DNA from: Shouchella hunanensis
GTDB lineage: Bacteria > Bacillota > Bacilli > Bacillales > Bacillaceae_D
DNA length: 64,000 nt
Reading direction: 5' to 3'
Assembly: GCF_028735875.1 (NCBI RefSeq)
Contig: NZ_CP117834.1
Span: 434,001-498,000 of the forward strand
Shown here: positions 6,943 through 15,558 of the stretch, piece after piece
Numbering within the stretch: the first letter of the stretch is position 1
Layout of the letters: the number at the start of each line of letters is the position of its first letter
Position numbers and translations under genes: made by a program
The notes under the pieces: model-generated
The model's input: only the letters and a program-made list of their open reading frames with translations
What the model was told of the DNA's origin: nothing
Databases searched by the model: none

Positions 6943-7425
6943 ATGGATTCTGTCGAAAGAACAGCTCGGGATCTTTTAGTAGAACGAGGAGTTCCAATAG
7001 AGGAAATCGCAGAACTTGTTTATGAGCTACAAAGCCATTACCATCCTGCTTTAACGATTGAAGCATGTATTGAAAATATTGATCGGGTTTTATCAAAAAG
7101 GGAGGTTCAGAATGCCATTATCACTGGTATTCAACTTGATAAATTAACGGAGAAGAAACTGCTCGATGAACCACTTCAATCGATTTTAGCAAGAGATGAA
7201 GGTTTATACGGAATTGATGAAATCATTGCCCTATCCATTGTAAATGTTTATGGATCAATCGGCTTTACTAACTATGGTTACGTGGATAAAATGAAACCTG
7301 GCATTATTAAAAAGTTAAATGATAAGCATTCACCCTTATGTCACACCTTTTTAGATGATATTGTTGGTGCTATAGCCGCAGCAGCATCTAGCCGTTTAGC
7401 CCATCGAAAGGCAAACACGGAATAA
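6943..7425 (+). CDS. yutG: YutG, phosphatidylglycerophosphatase A family
   Basis: 160 residues from ATG 6943 in the PgpA/YutG family. The conserved A-R-D-E-G-L-Y-G-I-D-E-I-I-A segment, the S-I-V-N-V-Y-G-S-I-G-F-T-N-Y-G run and the C-terminal F-L-D-D-I-V-G-A-I-A-A-A are present. Unlike E. coli PgpA it lacks obvious membrane helices, and its substrate is uncertain. ATG 6931 and 6883 are also in frame; 6943 has GGGGGA 4 nt upstream and matches the B. subtilis N-terminus best. Confidence 0.8.
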   Translation: MDSVERTARDLLVERGVPIEEIAELVYELQSHYHPALTIEACIENIDRVLSKREVQNAIITGIQLDKLTEKKLLDEPLQSILARDEGLYGIDEIIALSIVNVYGSIGFTNYGYVDKMKPGIIKKLNDKHSPLCHTFLDDIVGAIAAAASSRLAHRKANTE

Positions 7426-7464
7426 AAGAAACGACGCATACGTCCCGGAGTATTCAATGCAAAA

Positions 7465-7503
7465 AAAAGACGATTCCTCAACTCGTAGAGCGAATCGTCT
7501 TTT
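7465..7503. terminator. Bidirectional terminator between yutG and yutF
   Basis: AAAAGACGATTC (7465-7476) pairs with GAATCGTCTTTT (7492-7503), with A and T tracts at the ends; the two flanking genes converge here. Confidence 0.85.
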
Positions 7504-7525
7504 CCTCATGTCTTATACATTTTGT

Positions 7526-8290
7526 TTAAACCTCTTCCAATTGCCAGCGATCTAAAGAGGAAATTGAAAAGGTTGGTTGGTTTTCATAGGTAGAACAATC
7601 GAGGGTGACACCTGTCTTTACGTGCAAGGTGGACATACCAGCGTCAATACCTGTCCTAATATCTGTTTCATAATTGTCGCCAACTAAAATGGTTTTGTCT
7701 TTTCGAAACTGGAGTTGCTCTAATGCCATTGTGATGATTTCTTTATTTGGCTTTCCAATTGTTACTGGCTCTTTCTGCGCAGCATATGAAATAGCAGCAA
7801 CAATTGCGCCATTTCCACACACAAGCCCATTTGAAGATGGCAACATGCGATCTGGATTCGTGGCAATAAAAAGAGCTCCCTCTTTTACTAAACGCGCGGC
7901 TTGGCTCATCTTCTCATATGTGATGTGTCGATCAAGGCCAACAATGACTGCATCCGGCTGCGTTTCATCTTTAACAAACGTTGAAAAAGCCGTTTCTAAC
8001 CCTTCTTCTCCAACGATAAACACGCGAGCTTTTTTTATCTTTTTTTTAACATATAGTGCTGTTGCTAAAGCAGATGTTACAATTTGATTTGTTTCAACAT
8101 AAAGTCCAAATTTGCGAAGCTTATCCGCTACCTGTTCTGGTGTTTTTGTTGAATTATTTGTAATAAATCCATACGGAATGCCCTGCTGATTCAGTTTAGT
8201 AATAAACGAAATGGCACTATCAATTGGTTTTTCTCCATTGTAAACAGTGCCATCCAAATCAAATAAATAACTTTCATATTGACTGAGCAT
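7526..8290 (-). CDS. yutF: HAD-IIA family sugar-phosphatase YutF
   Basis: 254-residue HAD hydrolase of the NagD-like IIA subfamily. Motif I is D-L-D-G-T at residues 11-15, motif II is the F-I-T-N-N-S-T-K run near 42-49, and motif III/IV are K-P-N-K-E and G-D-N-Y-E-T-D near 180-210, with the cap domain between II and III. The family dephosphorylates small phosphometabolites; the substrate here is not determinable. yutF starts 3 nt after the yutE stop, indicating an operon with yutE. Confidence 0.9.
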   Translation of the reverse strand: MLSQYESYLFDLDGTVYNGEKPIDSAISFITKLNQQGIPYGFITNNSTKTPEQVADKLRKFGLYVETNQIVTSALATALYVKKKIKKARVFIVGEEGLETAFSTFVKDETQPDAVIVGLDRHITYEKMSQAARLVKEGALFIATNPDRMLPSSNGLVCGNGAIVAAISYAAQKEPVTIGKPNKEIITMALEQLQFRKDKTILVGDNYETDIRTGIDAGMSTLHVKTGVTLDCSTYENQPTFSISSLDRWQLEEV

Positions 8291-8292
8291 CT

Positions 8293-8739
8293 TTATTGTT
8301 CCTCCGGGATAAAGGCCGTAATGACACCTAGTTCATTTTTTAAATACGCGCGTACAGCAATTGGAAAGCGTTTTACTCCAGTTAGCTGTTCTGTTATCGT
8401 TTGATAAAGATGCTGATGATCAATTGTCGTATATTCGTACGCCAGTGTTTTTCGTAATTGGACGATTTTTTTCAATTCATCACATTCTTGGACAGTAATA
8501 ACGTTTTCATCCTCGAGTATATCAATAATATCTTCATACCCTCCAGGATCACGCATAATAAAGCCATCAATGAGCTGATTCCCTACATCAATGATGGATT
8601 CAATTAAAACGGCTACGGCACGCTCAAGAGCAAGTCCACTTTTTTTATCTGTTTGTAAAGGTTCGACCTCTAAAAATTGCGTTACCTCTTCCATGTATGT
8701 AAGAACTTGTTCAATCCGTTTTCTGTCAACAAAATACAC
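8293..8739 (-). CDS. yutE: YutE, DUF86/HepT-like HEPN protein
   Basis: 148 residues of the DUF86 family, whose HEPN fold is shared with HepT toxins. The family arginine-to-tyrosine motif appears as L-R-K-T-L-A-Y-E-Y near residue 97, where HepT-type RNases have R-x4-6-H or Y. No MNT nucleotidyltransferase antitoxin gene is adjacent, so this is the solitary chromosomal type conserved in bacilli rather than an evident toxin. The GTG start at 8739 (7 nt from AGGAGG) gives the expected Y-F-V-D-R N-terminus; the ATG at 8745 overlaps the Shine-Dalgarno. Confidence 0.85.
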   Translation of the reverse strand: MYFVDRKRIEQVLTYMEEVTQFLEVEPLQTDKKSGLALERAVAVLIESIIDVGNQLIDGFIMRDPGGYEDIIDILEDENVITVQECDELKKIVQLRKTLAYEYTTIDHQHLYQTITEQLTGVKRFPIAVRAYLKNELGVITAFIPEEQ

Positions 8740-8809
8740 AATCATTCCTCCTGATCGTTTTATGTTTTCTTTCGCTTCTGGGCATAATGTTCTTAAAGGA
8801 GGAGATCGA

Positions 8810-9055
8810 ATGGCAAAAAAAGACGACTACCATGACTTCAAAAATGTAGAAGCTTCTCATCAATATATTGTTCCAGAAGCAACCCCTGAAGGGCCTTACG
8901 GTTCACCCATTCATAAAGATACTCCAGTTGAAAATAAATCAACACCGTGGGAAAAGGATCAGCGAGAATACAGTGCTTTTAACTACAATGACAAAGACCA
9001 ACACGCTCATCAGCCACGAAAATATCCAAGCCATCACCCAACCCATGATGAATAA
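8810..9055 (+). CDS. Small hydrophilic protein of unknown function
   Basis: 81 residues from ATG 8810, with AAAGGAGGAGA 5 nt upstream. No signal peptide, membrane segment or cysteine. It is rich in D, K, H, P and Y, with E-G-P-Y-G-S-P-I in the middle, then T-P-W-E-K-D-Q-R, and a histidine/proline-rich tail ending H-H-P-T-H-D-E. It looks intrinsically disordered, as many small spore or stress proteins do. I do not recognise it; a distant relation to the DUF3905 family is only a guess. It is divergent from yutE and followed by its own terminator. Confidence 0.75.
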   Translation: MAKKDDYHDFKNVEASHQYIVPEATPEGPYGSPIHKDTPVENKSTPWEKDQREYSAFNYNDKDQHAHQPRKYPSHHPTHDE

Positions 9056-9062
9056 AATGTAC

Positions 9063-9089
9063 AAGCTTGTCGGCTAAGTCGATGAGCTT
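9063..9089 (+). terminator. Probable terminator after the 81-residue protein gene
   Basis: AAGCTTGTCG (9063-9072) pairs with CGATGAGCTT (9080-9089), including two G-U pairs, followed by a T-rich stretch. Confidence 0.55.
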
Positions 9090-9094
9090 ATTTC

Positions 9095-9370
9095 TTAATT
9101 ATTTACTCGTTTTACAACAAAATAGGCACAGCCAAAATTACAGTATTCATACAAATAATCCGGTAGCGTACTTATTTTTTTATCAAACGTTGATTTTTTA
9201 TTTTTGTCTTCGAAAAAACCACGAAGACGAAGTTGATTGTAACCCCAATCACCGACAATGTAATCGTATTTAGTTAAGACATCACTATAACGCGCTTTAA
9301 AAGCTTCTTCGTCCCAGCCTTCTTTTTCGTCTTGAACAACTTCATAATGTTGCCCACAAATGGTTAACAT
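9095..9370 (-). CDS. yutD: YutD family (DUF1027) protein
   Basis: 91 residues with the characteristic DUF1027 core: A-R-Y-S-D-V-L-T-K-Y-D-Y-I-V-G-D-W-G-Y followed by Q-L-R-L-R-G-F-F and the C-terminal Y-L-Y-E-Y-C-N-F-G-C-A-Y-F-V. Function unknown; conserved in bacilli next to lipA. ATG 9370 has GAGGTGG about 6 nt upstream. Confidence 0.9.
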   Translation of the reverse strand: MLTICGQHYEVVQDEKEGWDEEAFKARYSDVLTKYDYIVGDWGYNQLRLRGFFEDKNKKSTFDKKISTLPDYLYEYCNFGCAYFVVKRVNN

Positions 9371-9540
9371 CTAAACCACCTCAATTCACTTCTTCAAAAA
9401 GTTATAGCCTTAGTTTAACATATTTGCTCACATTTCTCTGTAGTCTTTCCTCTTTCTCAACCCATTATTTGTTACCACTAGTTTAACGACCCATGTGGAA
9501 TAGTAAAAGAGCAAGACTATTTATCAAATGGGGGATGATC

Positions 9541-10146
9541 ATGAGAATTATCATGACGCTACTTGTTGCCGTCAGTATGTTAACGGCATGTAATCAAACG
9601 TCACAACAAGGCATGTACCAGACAAATGAAGCACAGCAAACCGCACGTGGGACAGAATATGATTCAAATCTAATGGAGCGTGGCTACGGTTTTTCTCGCC
9701 ACACTTACGAAGAGATGCAGCATAATAACGACCAAGCAGGCGCTTTAGTCGTGAACCGTGATATGTTAGCGGAAGGCATCTCACGAATGATTGTTGACAA
9801 CCCTGCCATTGAGGAAGCAGCCGTACTTGTTACTGATAAATACGTGCTTGCAGTGTATGAGCAGCAAAATAACCAAAAAGATAACATGGTTGCGGATCAG
9901 GTGAAACGTACTGCGCTATCCGTCGTGCCTAGCTTTTACGATGTGTATGTGTCTAATGATCCTACGCATATAAAGGATATTGAACGTTATCAGAATATGA
10001 CTGCAGGCAATGCGGATTATGCATCCTTATTAGAAGATACGATTGAAGAACTTAAGCAAGACCCTCAAGGTGATGTTGATCTAGGCATGGATGAAGATAT
10101 GGATATTATGCGGGACAAGCAAAAAGCCTTACGCGAACAACATTAA
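9541..10146 (+). CDS. YhcN/YlaJ-type sporulation lipoprotein (YutC position)
   Basis: 201-residue lipoprotein. The signal peptide is M-R-I-I-M-T-L-L-V-A-V-S-M-L-T-A-C, with lipobox L-T-A-C and the lipidated cysteine at residue 17. The mature part carries the YhcN/YlaJ features, including I-E-E-A-A-V-L-V-T-D-K-Y-V-L-A-V and the S-V-V-P-S-F-Y-D-V-Y-V-S-N-D segment. Family members are forespore-membrane or spore lipoproteins involved in germination or outgrowth. The start at 9541 is chosen over in-frame upstream codons because GGGGG lies 6 nt away and it gives a normal signal peptide. B. subtilis yutC occupies the same position. Confidence 0.8.
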   Translation: MRIIMTLLVAVSMLTACNQTSQQGMYQTNEAQQTARGTEYDSNLMERGYGFSRHTYEEMQHNNDQAGALVVNRDMLAEGISRMIVDNPAIEEAAVLVTDKYVLAVYEQQNNQKDNMVADQVKRTALSVVPSFYDVYVSNDPTHIKDIERYQNMTAGNADYASLLEDTIEELKQDPQGDVDLGMDEDMDIMRDKQKALREQH

Positions 10147-10147
10147 G

Positions 10148-10176
10148 AAAGAACCATGCTTTCCGCATGGTTCTTT
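10148..10176. terminator. Terminator between the lipoprotein gene and lipA
   Basis: AAAGAACCATGC (10148-10159) pairs with GCATGGTTCTTT (10165-10176) across a 5-nt loop; it serves the convergent genes. Confidence 0.8.
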
Positions 10177-10185
10177 GTTAGCAAT

Positions 10186-11112
10186 TTAATTGTGAATGTG
10201 TGTTTCATTTTGAACTTTTTTTGCTTCCATGTTAACTTGCGCTTGGTTTACTTGCTCATCGGCATGATAAGAAGAACGCACTAGCGGGCCAGCTTCACAA
10301 TGACTAAATCCCTTACTTAACGCAATCTCTTTTAATTCAGCAAACTCATCAGGATGGTAATATTTAATTACGTTAAGGTGTTTTTTGGTTGGTTGTAAGT
10401 ATTGACCAATTGTTACTATATCAACATCATTTGCACGCAAATCATCCATCGTTTCAATGATTTCTTCTTTTGTTTCACCAAGACCAATCATAAGGCTTGA
10501 CTTCGTAGGAATATCTGCATGCATCGCTTTTGCTCGACTTAAAAATTCTAATGTGCGATCATACTTTGCTCGAGCACGTACTTTTGGTGTTAGGCGGCGA
10601 ACCGTTTCTATATTATGATTCATAATGTTTGGTCTAGCGTCCATTAACGTTTGTAAACTTTGTTCATTTCCAAGCATATCCGACGGTAACACTTCTATTG
10701 TGCAGAAAGGATTTTTGCGACGAATCGCTCGAACTGTCTCCGCAAATACAAATGCTCCACCATCCTTTAGGTCGTCACGAGCAACTGCAGTGATGACGAC
10801 ATGCTTAAGGCCCATTGTTTCCACTGAATCTGCTACACGTTCCGGCTCTTCTAGGTCTAATTCTGTCGGTAGGCCCGTTTTAACCGCACAAAAACGACAA
10901 CCTCGTGTGCAAATATCTCCTAATATCATAAATGTCGCTGTTTTTCGTACAGCCCAACACTCATGAATATTGGGACAACGCGCTTCTTCACAAACCGTAT
11001 GTAGCTTCTTTTCTCGCATCATCTTTTTTAAACCTGTATACGATTCATTGGTATTGAGTTTAATTTTTAACCAATCTGGTTTACGGACATGCGTATCGTT
11101 TTTTTCTGCCAT
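10186..11112 (-). CDS. lipA: Lipoyl synthase
   Basis: 308-residue radical SAM enzyme that inserts sulfur at C6 and C8 of protein-bound octanoyl groups. Auxiliary cluster cysteines are C41, C46 and C52 ([12 protein letters not shown]); the radical SAM cluster uses C68, C72 and C75 (C-T-R-G-C-R-F-C). The C-terminal R-S-S-Y-H-A-D-E motif supplies the auxiliary-cluster serine. The reaction consumes Fe-S clusters, linking it to nfuA and suf in this window; GcvH is one target. Confidence 0.97.
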   Translation of the reverse strand: MAEKNDTHVRKPDWLKIKLNTNESYTGLKKMMREKKLHTVCEEARCPNIHECWAVRKTATFMILGDICTRGCRFCAVKTGLPTELDLEEPERVADSVETMGLKHVVITAVARDDLKDGGAFVFAETVRAIRRKNPFCTIEVLPSDMLGNEQSLQTLMDARPNIMNHNIETVRRLTPKVRARAKYDRTLEFLSRAKAMHADIPTKSSLMIGLGETKEEIIETMDDLRANDVDIVTIGQYLQPTKKHLNVIKYYHPDEFAELKEIALSKGFSHCEAGPLVRSSYHADEQVNQAQVNMEAKKVQNETHIHN

Positions 11113-11285
11113 TCAAAAACGTCCCTTCTTTGGGAAAATTCTTTTTTTCAAATTAATCGTAACATGATTTTCCATCATTGACCAATGGCGATTAGCAAAA
11201 TTTCTACACAAAATGGCAAGTTTTTGTTGTAATTTTTTTCTTCGACAGTAGGAAACTAAGCAAAAGCCTACGAAGGAGGATGCAA

Positions 11286-12281
11286 ATGGCTACTTTTCGA
11301 TCCACAATAAGTATCGTACTTGTGCTTGTCTTTTGTTTTCATACGATAAGTAGTGAAGCTCATGCGGAAGATACAGTCAATCCATACACGGAACGCGAAG
11401 CGTTATATCATAAAATGGAAACCATCACAAATGTACCTTGGTATTATTTAGCTGCAGTTGATTCATATGAACGAGGATTACGAAAAGCAAGGCGAGACCG
11501 AGCAGATGCAGATGGCTTTATCTCTATTTATTATGCTAAAGAAGATTGGGTTGGTCCTTTAAACCCTAATCAAGATGACGAAAGTCCAGACACAATAAGC
11601 CTATTTGAAGGCATCGGCTTAGATGGAAACGGTGATGGCAAGGCACTTTTGACAGACGATGAAGATGTTCTATACACACTTGCTCGTTATTTAGAATCGT
11701 ATGGTTTAACGGAAGAAGATTTCCGAATAGCATTATGGCATTTTTATCAACGAGAACAGAGCGTTAATATTGTAGCTGGTCATGCAAAAGTATACCAGCA
11801 TTATCAAACGTTAGACCTTCATAAACATGCGTTCGTTATGCCTCTCCATCACAATTATAGTTACCGGAGTACTTGGGGAGATAGACGAGGTTGGGGTGGT
11901 AGACGTATCCATGAAGGAACGGACATTTTTGCTAATTACCAAGTCCCAATTCAGTCTTCATCTTATGGCATTGTTGAAACGATTGGCTGGAACCCTTATG
12001 GCGGTTGGCGTGTCGGTATTCGCGATTTAGATAATATATATCATTATTACGCTCATTTAAGTGGATTTGAAAAAGGAATTGAAAAAGGTTCCATTATAGA
12101 GGCTGGTCAACTAATCGGTTATTGCGGTTCATCTGGTTATGGAAAACCCGGTACACAAGGGAAGTTTCCACCACACTTGCATTATGGTATGTATCGAGAT
12201 AATGGTATTACAGAATGGTCGTTTGACCCATTCCCATCATTAAAACAATGGGAGCGAGCAGCTAAACAAGCAAAAAAATAA
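11286..12281 (+). CDS. lytH: LytH-type M23 peptidoglycan endopeptidase
   Basis: 331 residues with an N-terminal signal segment (hydrophobic stretch about residues 5-22). The C-terminal M23/LytM domain has the zinc ligands in H-E-G-T-D-I-F near residue 210, H-Y-Y-A-H near 257, and H-L-H-Y-G near 302. In B. subtilis LytH (YunA) trims L-alanine side chains on spore cortex muramic acid. ATG 11286 is preferred because GGAGG is 6 nt upstream; ATG 11280 touches the Shine-Dalgarno. It is divergent from lipA, as in B. subtilis. Confidence 0.88.
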   Translation: MATFRSTISIVLVLVFCFHTISSEAHAEDTVNPYTEREALYHKMETITNVPWYYLAAVDSYERGLRKARRDRADADGFISIYYAKEDWVGPLNPNQDDESPDTISLFEGIGLDGNGDGKALLTDDEDVLYTLARYLESYGLTEEDFRIALWHFYQREQSVNIVAGHAKVYQHYQTLDLHKHAFVMPLHHNYSYRSTWGDRRGWGGRRIHEGTDIFANYQVPIQSSSYGIVETIGWNPYGGWRVGIRDLDNIYHYYAHLSGFEKGIEKGSIIEAGQLIGYCGSSGYGKPGTQGKFPPHLHYGMYRDNGITEWSFDPFPSLKQWERAAKQAKK

Positions 12282-12307
12282 AAGCAAAGCGCATGCGCTT
12301 TGCTTTT
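12280..12307. terminator. Bidirectional terminator lytH / lysW
   Basis: AAAAGCAAAGCG (12280-12291) pairs with CGCTTTGCTTTT (12296-12307) around CATG. It overlaps the lytH stop codon and abuts the end of the convergent transporter gene. Confidence 0.85.
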
Positions 12308-13924
12308 TTATGAGGTCGCTGTTTCTTTTTTACTTATGCGTTGTAAAATAAAGACGGTAACAGCAAGCAGTATACCAACTACTATCCAGGCAACAACTGC
12401 TCCAAGAAAACCAAGGATAAAGAAGGCAATTGTTGCAAGAACAGCTGTAAGAATAGCATAAGGCAGCTGAGTGATGACGTGATCCATATGATGAGCACCT
12501 GAACCTGCCGCTGATAGAATCGTCGTGTCGGAAATAGGTGAAATATGGTCTCCAAAAATGGAACCAGCTAATACCGCCGCAAGCATAGGAATGAGCATAG
12601 TTGGCTCAACAACAACCGCAATTTGAGCTGCAATTGGAAGCAGCATCCCAAATGTTCCCCATGAAGTACCTGTGGCTAATCCCGAAAAGGCAGCAACTAA
12701 GAATAGTAAAACAGGTAAAAATCCTGGATGAATCGATTGATCAATTAAGGAAGCTAGGTAATTTCCTGTGCCTAATAAGCCAATCATTTCAATCGTTGTC
12801 CAGGCAAGCACTAAAATGCCAACTGCAGGTAACATCGATTGAATACCTGCCATTACAGCTTTACCGAAATCACTCTTTTTCGGTCGCGCCATAACGGTCA
12901 TTCCGATGGTTACAGCCAGTCCAATGACACTTCCAATTAATAATGATAAGCCAATATCCGTATACTCCATGACTGTTAAGATTGTAACATCTAAACCATC
13001 ACTACTTGCTCCTTGAGCTCCTGTATAAAGCATCATCCCAATCGTTGCTATAACGAGTACAAGAATAGGAATAAACAGCTGGGAGACACGACCGTTAGCC
13101 ATTGCTAAATCGGCTGATAAGCTACCAGGAACCTCTCCTTTAGTTGGATCTGTTAACTGATTTTCTTTTTTGGCTCGGTCTTCATGTTTTTTCATTGCGC
13201 CAACATCAATATTAAAGACAATAACAAGTATGATAAAAATAAGAGCAATTAACGCATAAAAATTGATAGGGATCGTGTAAATAAATGCTTGTAAAGGACT
13301 AAATTCTATAATTTGATTCGCCGCAAAAATGGAAGCGAAAATCCCAATAATATACGCTCCCCAGCTTGACATTGGTGCAATGACACAAATTGGAGCTGAA
13401 GTGGAGTCAACAATATAGGACAATTTTGCTCGAGAAACACGGTAACGATCGGTTAAAGGTCGACTTGTGTTTCCTACTGTTAATGCATTAAAATAGTCAT
13501 CAATAAAAATAACAAGGCCTAAAACAAATGGTAGGAACAACGAACCTTTTCTCGTTGTAATTCGCTTTTCTGCCCAGTGGCTAAAGGCTTGTCCACCACC
13601 AGAAAAGGTAATAAGACTTGCAACAATACCTAAAAAGACGAGAAACAGCATAATATACAGTTCCCAATCATTAATGGAAACGCCATTTTCCGCCATTGAT
13701 TCAATAACCCCAGCAAAGCTTGGTTGATCGAGTGTCTCAAACGAAACAAAGAACGAAACAACCGTTTGGAAGATACCTGCGAATGCTTGCATGATGCCCT
13801 CATACGCAATAAAAGCACCTATTAAGATGGCAATCCCTAAGGATATAAACACCTTCCTTGTTAAAATCACTAGCGTTAACGCCACAATCGGCGGGACAAG
13901 TGATAACCAACCTATATGTTCCAT
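12308..13924 (-). CDS. lysW: NhaC-family transporter, probable lysine importer LysW
   Basis: 538-residue polytopic membrane protein with about 11-12 hydrophobic segments. It has NhaC superfamily hallmarks: V-I-F-I-D-D-Y-F-N-A-L-T-V-G near residue 140, the T-G-T-S-W-G-T-F-G-M run near 424, and G-D-H-I-S-P-I-S-D-T-T near 465. By homology alone it would be called a Na+/H+ antiporter, but the leader carries a lysine riboswitch, the arrangement from which the NhaC-type lysine transporter LysW was predicted in Firmicutes. Sodium- or proton-coupled lysine uptake is therefore the better call. AAGGAG is 8-9 nt before ATG 13924. Confidence 0.82.
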   Translation of the reverse strand: MEHIGWLSLVPPIVALTLVILTRKVFISLGIAILIGAFIAYEGIMQAFAGIFQTVVSFFVSFETLDQPSFAGVIESMAENGVSINDWELYIMLFLVFLGIVASLITFSGGGQAFSHWAEKRITTRKGSLFLPFVLGLVIFIDDYFNALTVGNTSRPLTDRYRVSRAKLSYIVDSTSAPICVIAPMSSWGAYIIGIFASIFAANQIIEFSPLQAFIYTIPINFYALIALIFIILVIVFNIDVGAMKKHEDRAKKENQLTDPTKGEVPGSLSADLAMANGRVSQLFIPILVLVIATIGMMLYTGAQGASSDGLDVTILTVMEYTDIGLSLLIGSVIGLAVTIGMTVMARPKKSDFGKAVMAGIQSMLPAVGILVLAWTTIEMIGLLGTGNYLASLIDQSIHPGFLPVLLFLVAAFSGLATGTSWGTFGMLLPIAAQIAVVVEPTMLIPMLAAVLAGSIFGDHISPISDTTILSAAGSGAHHMDHVITQLPYAILTAVLATIAFFILGFLGAVVAWIVVGILLAVTVFILQRISKKETATS

Positions 13925-13956
13925 AACTAACCTCTCCTTAAGAGACTGTTTTCAAC

Positions 13957-13993
13957 AAAAAAAGACAATCATGGTATACATCCATTATTGTCT
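13957..13993 (-). terminator. Attenuator terminator of the lysine riboswitch
   Basis: On the minus strand a 12-bp stem with one mismatch (13993-13982 with 13974-13963) is followed by seven T (13963-13957). It lies between the aptamer and the transporter start, where lysine binding would favour termination. Confidence 0.85.
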
Positions 13994-14015
13994 CAAACAA
14001 TTAACAGTCCCATCC

Positions 14016-14185
14016 ATAGTAGTCCTCCACAGTTACCTGTGACAGTCCGCCATTTATTCAATGACGACCCAGCTAAAAAGAACTGAACATTTCTTTTCGC
14101 TTCGGCAAAAAAGCCTTTCCACACCGTTCATTGCTGTTCTAGCTCCAAATGTGTACTGATTTTTTTTGCGCCTCTACCTCATCAA
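14016..14185 (-). promoter_or_regulatory. Lysine riboswitch (L-box) aptamer
   Basis: The minus strand shows conserved L-box elements in order: GAGGTAGAGGCGC at the 5' side (about 14180-14168), an AGTA element, the GCCGAAGCG loop (about 14107-14099), GCTGGGTCG, GACTGTCACAGG, and the 3' segment GTAACTGTGGAGGACTACT (about 14035-14017). P1 can form between AGGTAG and CTACT. Binding of lysine should lower expression of the downstream transporter through the adjacent terminator. Confidence 0.92.
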
Positions 14186-14217
14186 GCAGATGAGGTGTTC
14201 TATTCAATTCGTACTCT

Positions 14218-14246
14218 ATCTTACCACACGATTCTTTAACAAACAA
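14218..14246 (-). promoter_or_regulatory. Sigma-A promoter for the lysine riboswitch leader
   Basis: Minus-strand TTGTTT (14246-14241) and TAAGAT (14223-14218) with a 17-nt spacer, about 30 nt before the riboswitch. Confidence 0.65.
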
Positions 14247-14267
14247 TGACAAATTACGACATTTTTA

Positions 14268-15014
14268 CTAATCCTGCTTTATTTCTTCTTCTCCAATAAC
14301 AGGATAACCAAAACCACCCTGACCGCCGTAAAATTGAGGCACTGGTCCAGCTACATAAGCAAAACCAGCCGGTAGTTCGACCGAAATCGTCTCTGATACC
14401 TCTGAAAACGGCAAGATGACATCCATATTAACATCAATGTTGACATAAAAAGATAAACGCGTGTTGTTTATACCAAGCGTCTCTGCCTCGTCCCGCATCT
14501 GTACTTTCGCATCGCCCATTAAAGCAAACCGGATTGGAATACCGGGTCCTACATCGGTTAAAAGCGCATTATTTAGCGCTCTACCTAAAGGAATAGTTGC
14601 AACGATCGGGTTATCATCGCCATAGCTATTCACTTCCCCACGCTGTACTTGATTAATGACCTCATGAACACGGGTTTGTACTCTTCCCATTAACTCATTA
14701 TACTTTTGAGTGTTGACATCAAGAAAAACGACAAGTCCATCATTATTCGTTTCTTTAATAAAAATCTCACTCATATCCATTTGGGATAGCTCTTCTGCCA
14801 TCGCTTGTTCAATCGTATACGTAGCGACTCGCTCCATTTCACGCTGGGCAATTTGTGAAATAATTGGTCTTAATTGAGAATCAACAAACCAAAGCCCTTG
14901 TATTGAAAGAATTGCAAATAAGACGAATGACAACAGGAGCACATAGCGAAAAGGTAACGGAGCTTGTGATTGCTTAGAGCCTTTAATTGGTTGAAATCGA
15001 TAACGTTTACGCAA
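14268..15014 (-). CDS. yunB: Sporulation protein YunB
   Basis: 248 residues, one transmembrane segment near residues 26-44 (Y-V-L-L-L-S-F-V-L-F-A-I-L) with a basic cytosolic N-terminus, then an extracytoplasmic domain. The family resembles YlmC/YjfA-free sporulation proteins required for full spore formation in B. subtilis; the molecular role is unclear. The first codon is TTG at 15014, preceded by a GGGGGTGGG run. It is the last gene of the yunC-thyA-dfrA-yunB set. Confidence 0.82.
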   Translation of the reverse strand: MRKRYRFQPIKGSKQSQAPLPFRYVLLLSFVLFAILSIQGLWFVDSQLRPIISQIAQREMERVATYTIEQAMAEELSQMDMSEIFIKETNNDGLVVFLDVNTQKYNELMGRVQTRVHEVINQVQRGEVNSYGDDNPIVATIPLGRALNNALLTDVGPGIPIRFALMGDAKVQMRDEAETLGINNTRLSFYVNIDVNMDVILPFSEVSETISVELPAGFAYVAGPVPQFYGGQGGFGYPVIGEEEIKQD

Positions 15015-15075
15015 AAATAGCCCACCCCCTCTTATAGATTTCTATGCAAGAGGGACTAGGCTTCGAACTAAAAGT

Positions 15076-15558
15076 TTATCTCTTTCTTACGTACGTACGG
15101 TATTCATGGGGGTAACGATTTTTTTCGTCCATTGTTCCAGCAATGGCTTCTACGAGCTCCCACTCATCCTCTTCCAATGCAGGAACGAACGTGTCTGCAT
15201 CAAATGTATCCTCAATAACGGTAACAATTTGTTTATCACAATGATTCCAAAACAATTTAAAGATTTCTGTACCACCGATGACGAAAATCTCTTGTTCTTT
15301 ACTGAGCGCTAATACGTCATCCACCGAATACACAACATCTGTATCTGGTGCAGCAAAGGAGTGATTTCTCGTCAAAACGATGTTGCGACGATTTGGCAAA
15401 GGTCCATTCATGGAATCAAATGTCTTTCTTCCCATCACAATCGTCTTACCCGTTGTCGTTTGTTTGAAATGTTTTAAATCGGCAGGAAGATGCCAAGGCA
15501 TGTCATTGTTCTTTCCAATGCCATGCGCTTTATCACGAGCATATACGAATGTAATCAT
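15076..15558 (-). CDS. dfrA: Dihydrofolate reductase
   Basis: 160 residues. The NADPH/folate-binding features are present: [16 protein letters not shown] near residues 13-28 with the catalytic acidic residue in [14 protein letters not shown] near 41-50, and the V-I-G-G-T-E-I-F motif near 93-100. It regenerates tetrahydrofolate from the dihydrofolate made by ThyA. Its start overlaps the thyA stop by 4 nt (ATGA), indicating translational coupling. Confidence 0.96.
   Translation of the reverse strand: MITFVYARDKAHGIGKNNDMPWHLPADLKHFKQTTTGKTIVMGRKTFDSMNGPLPNRRNIVLTRNHSFAAPDTDVVYSVDDVLALSKEQEIFVIGGTEIFKLFWNHCDKQIVTVIEDTFDADTFVPALEEDEWELVEAIAGTMDEKNRYPHEYRTYVRKR

Noticed and set aside
7674-8087. 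137-codon plus-strand frame
   Set aside because: Antisense to yutF; no Shine-Dalgarno and no family resemblance.
8293-8739. YutE as half of a HepT/MNT toxin-antitoxin pair
   Set aside because: No nucleotidyltransferase antitoxin gene lies beside it; the synteny is that of the conserved housekeeping yut block.
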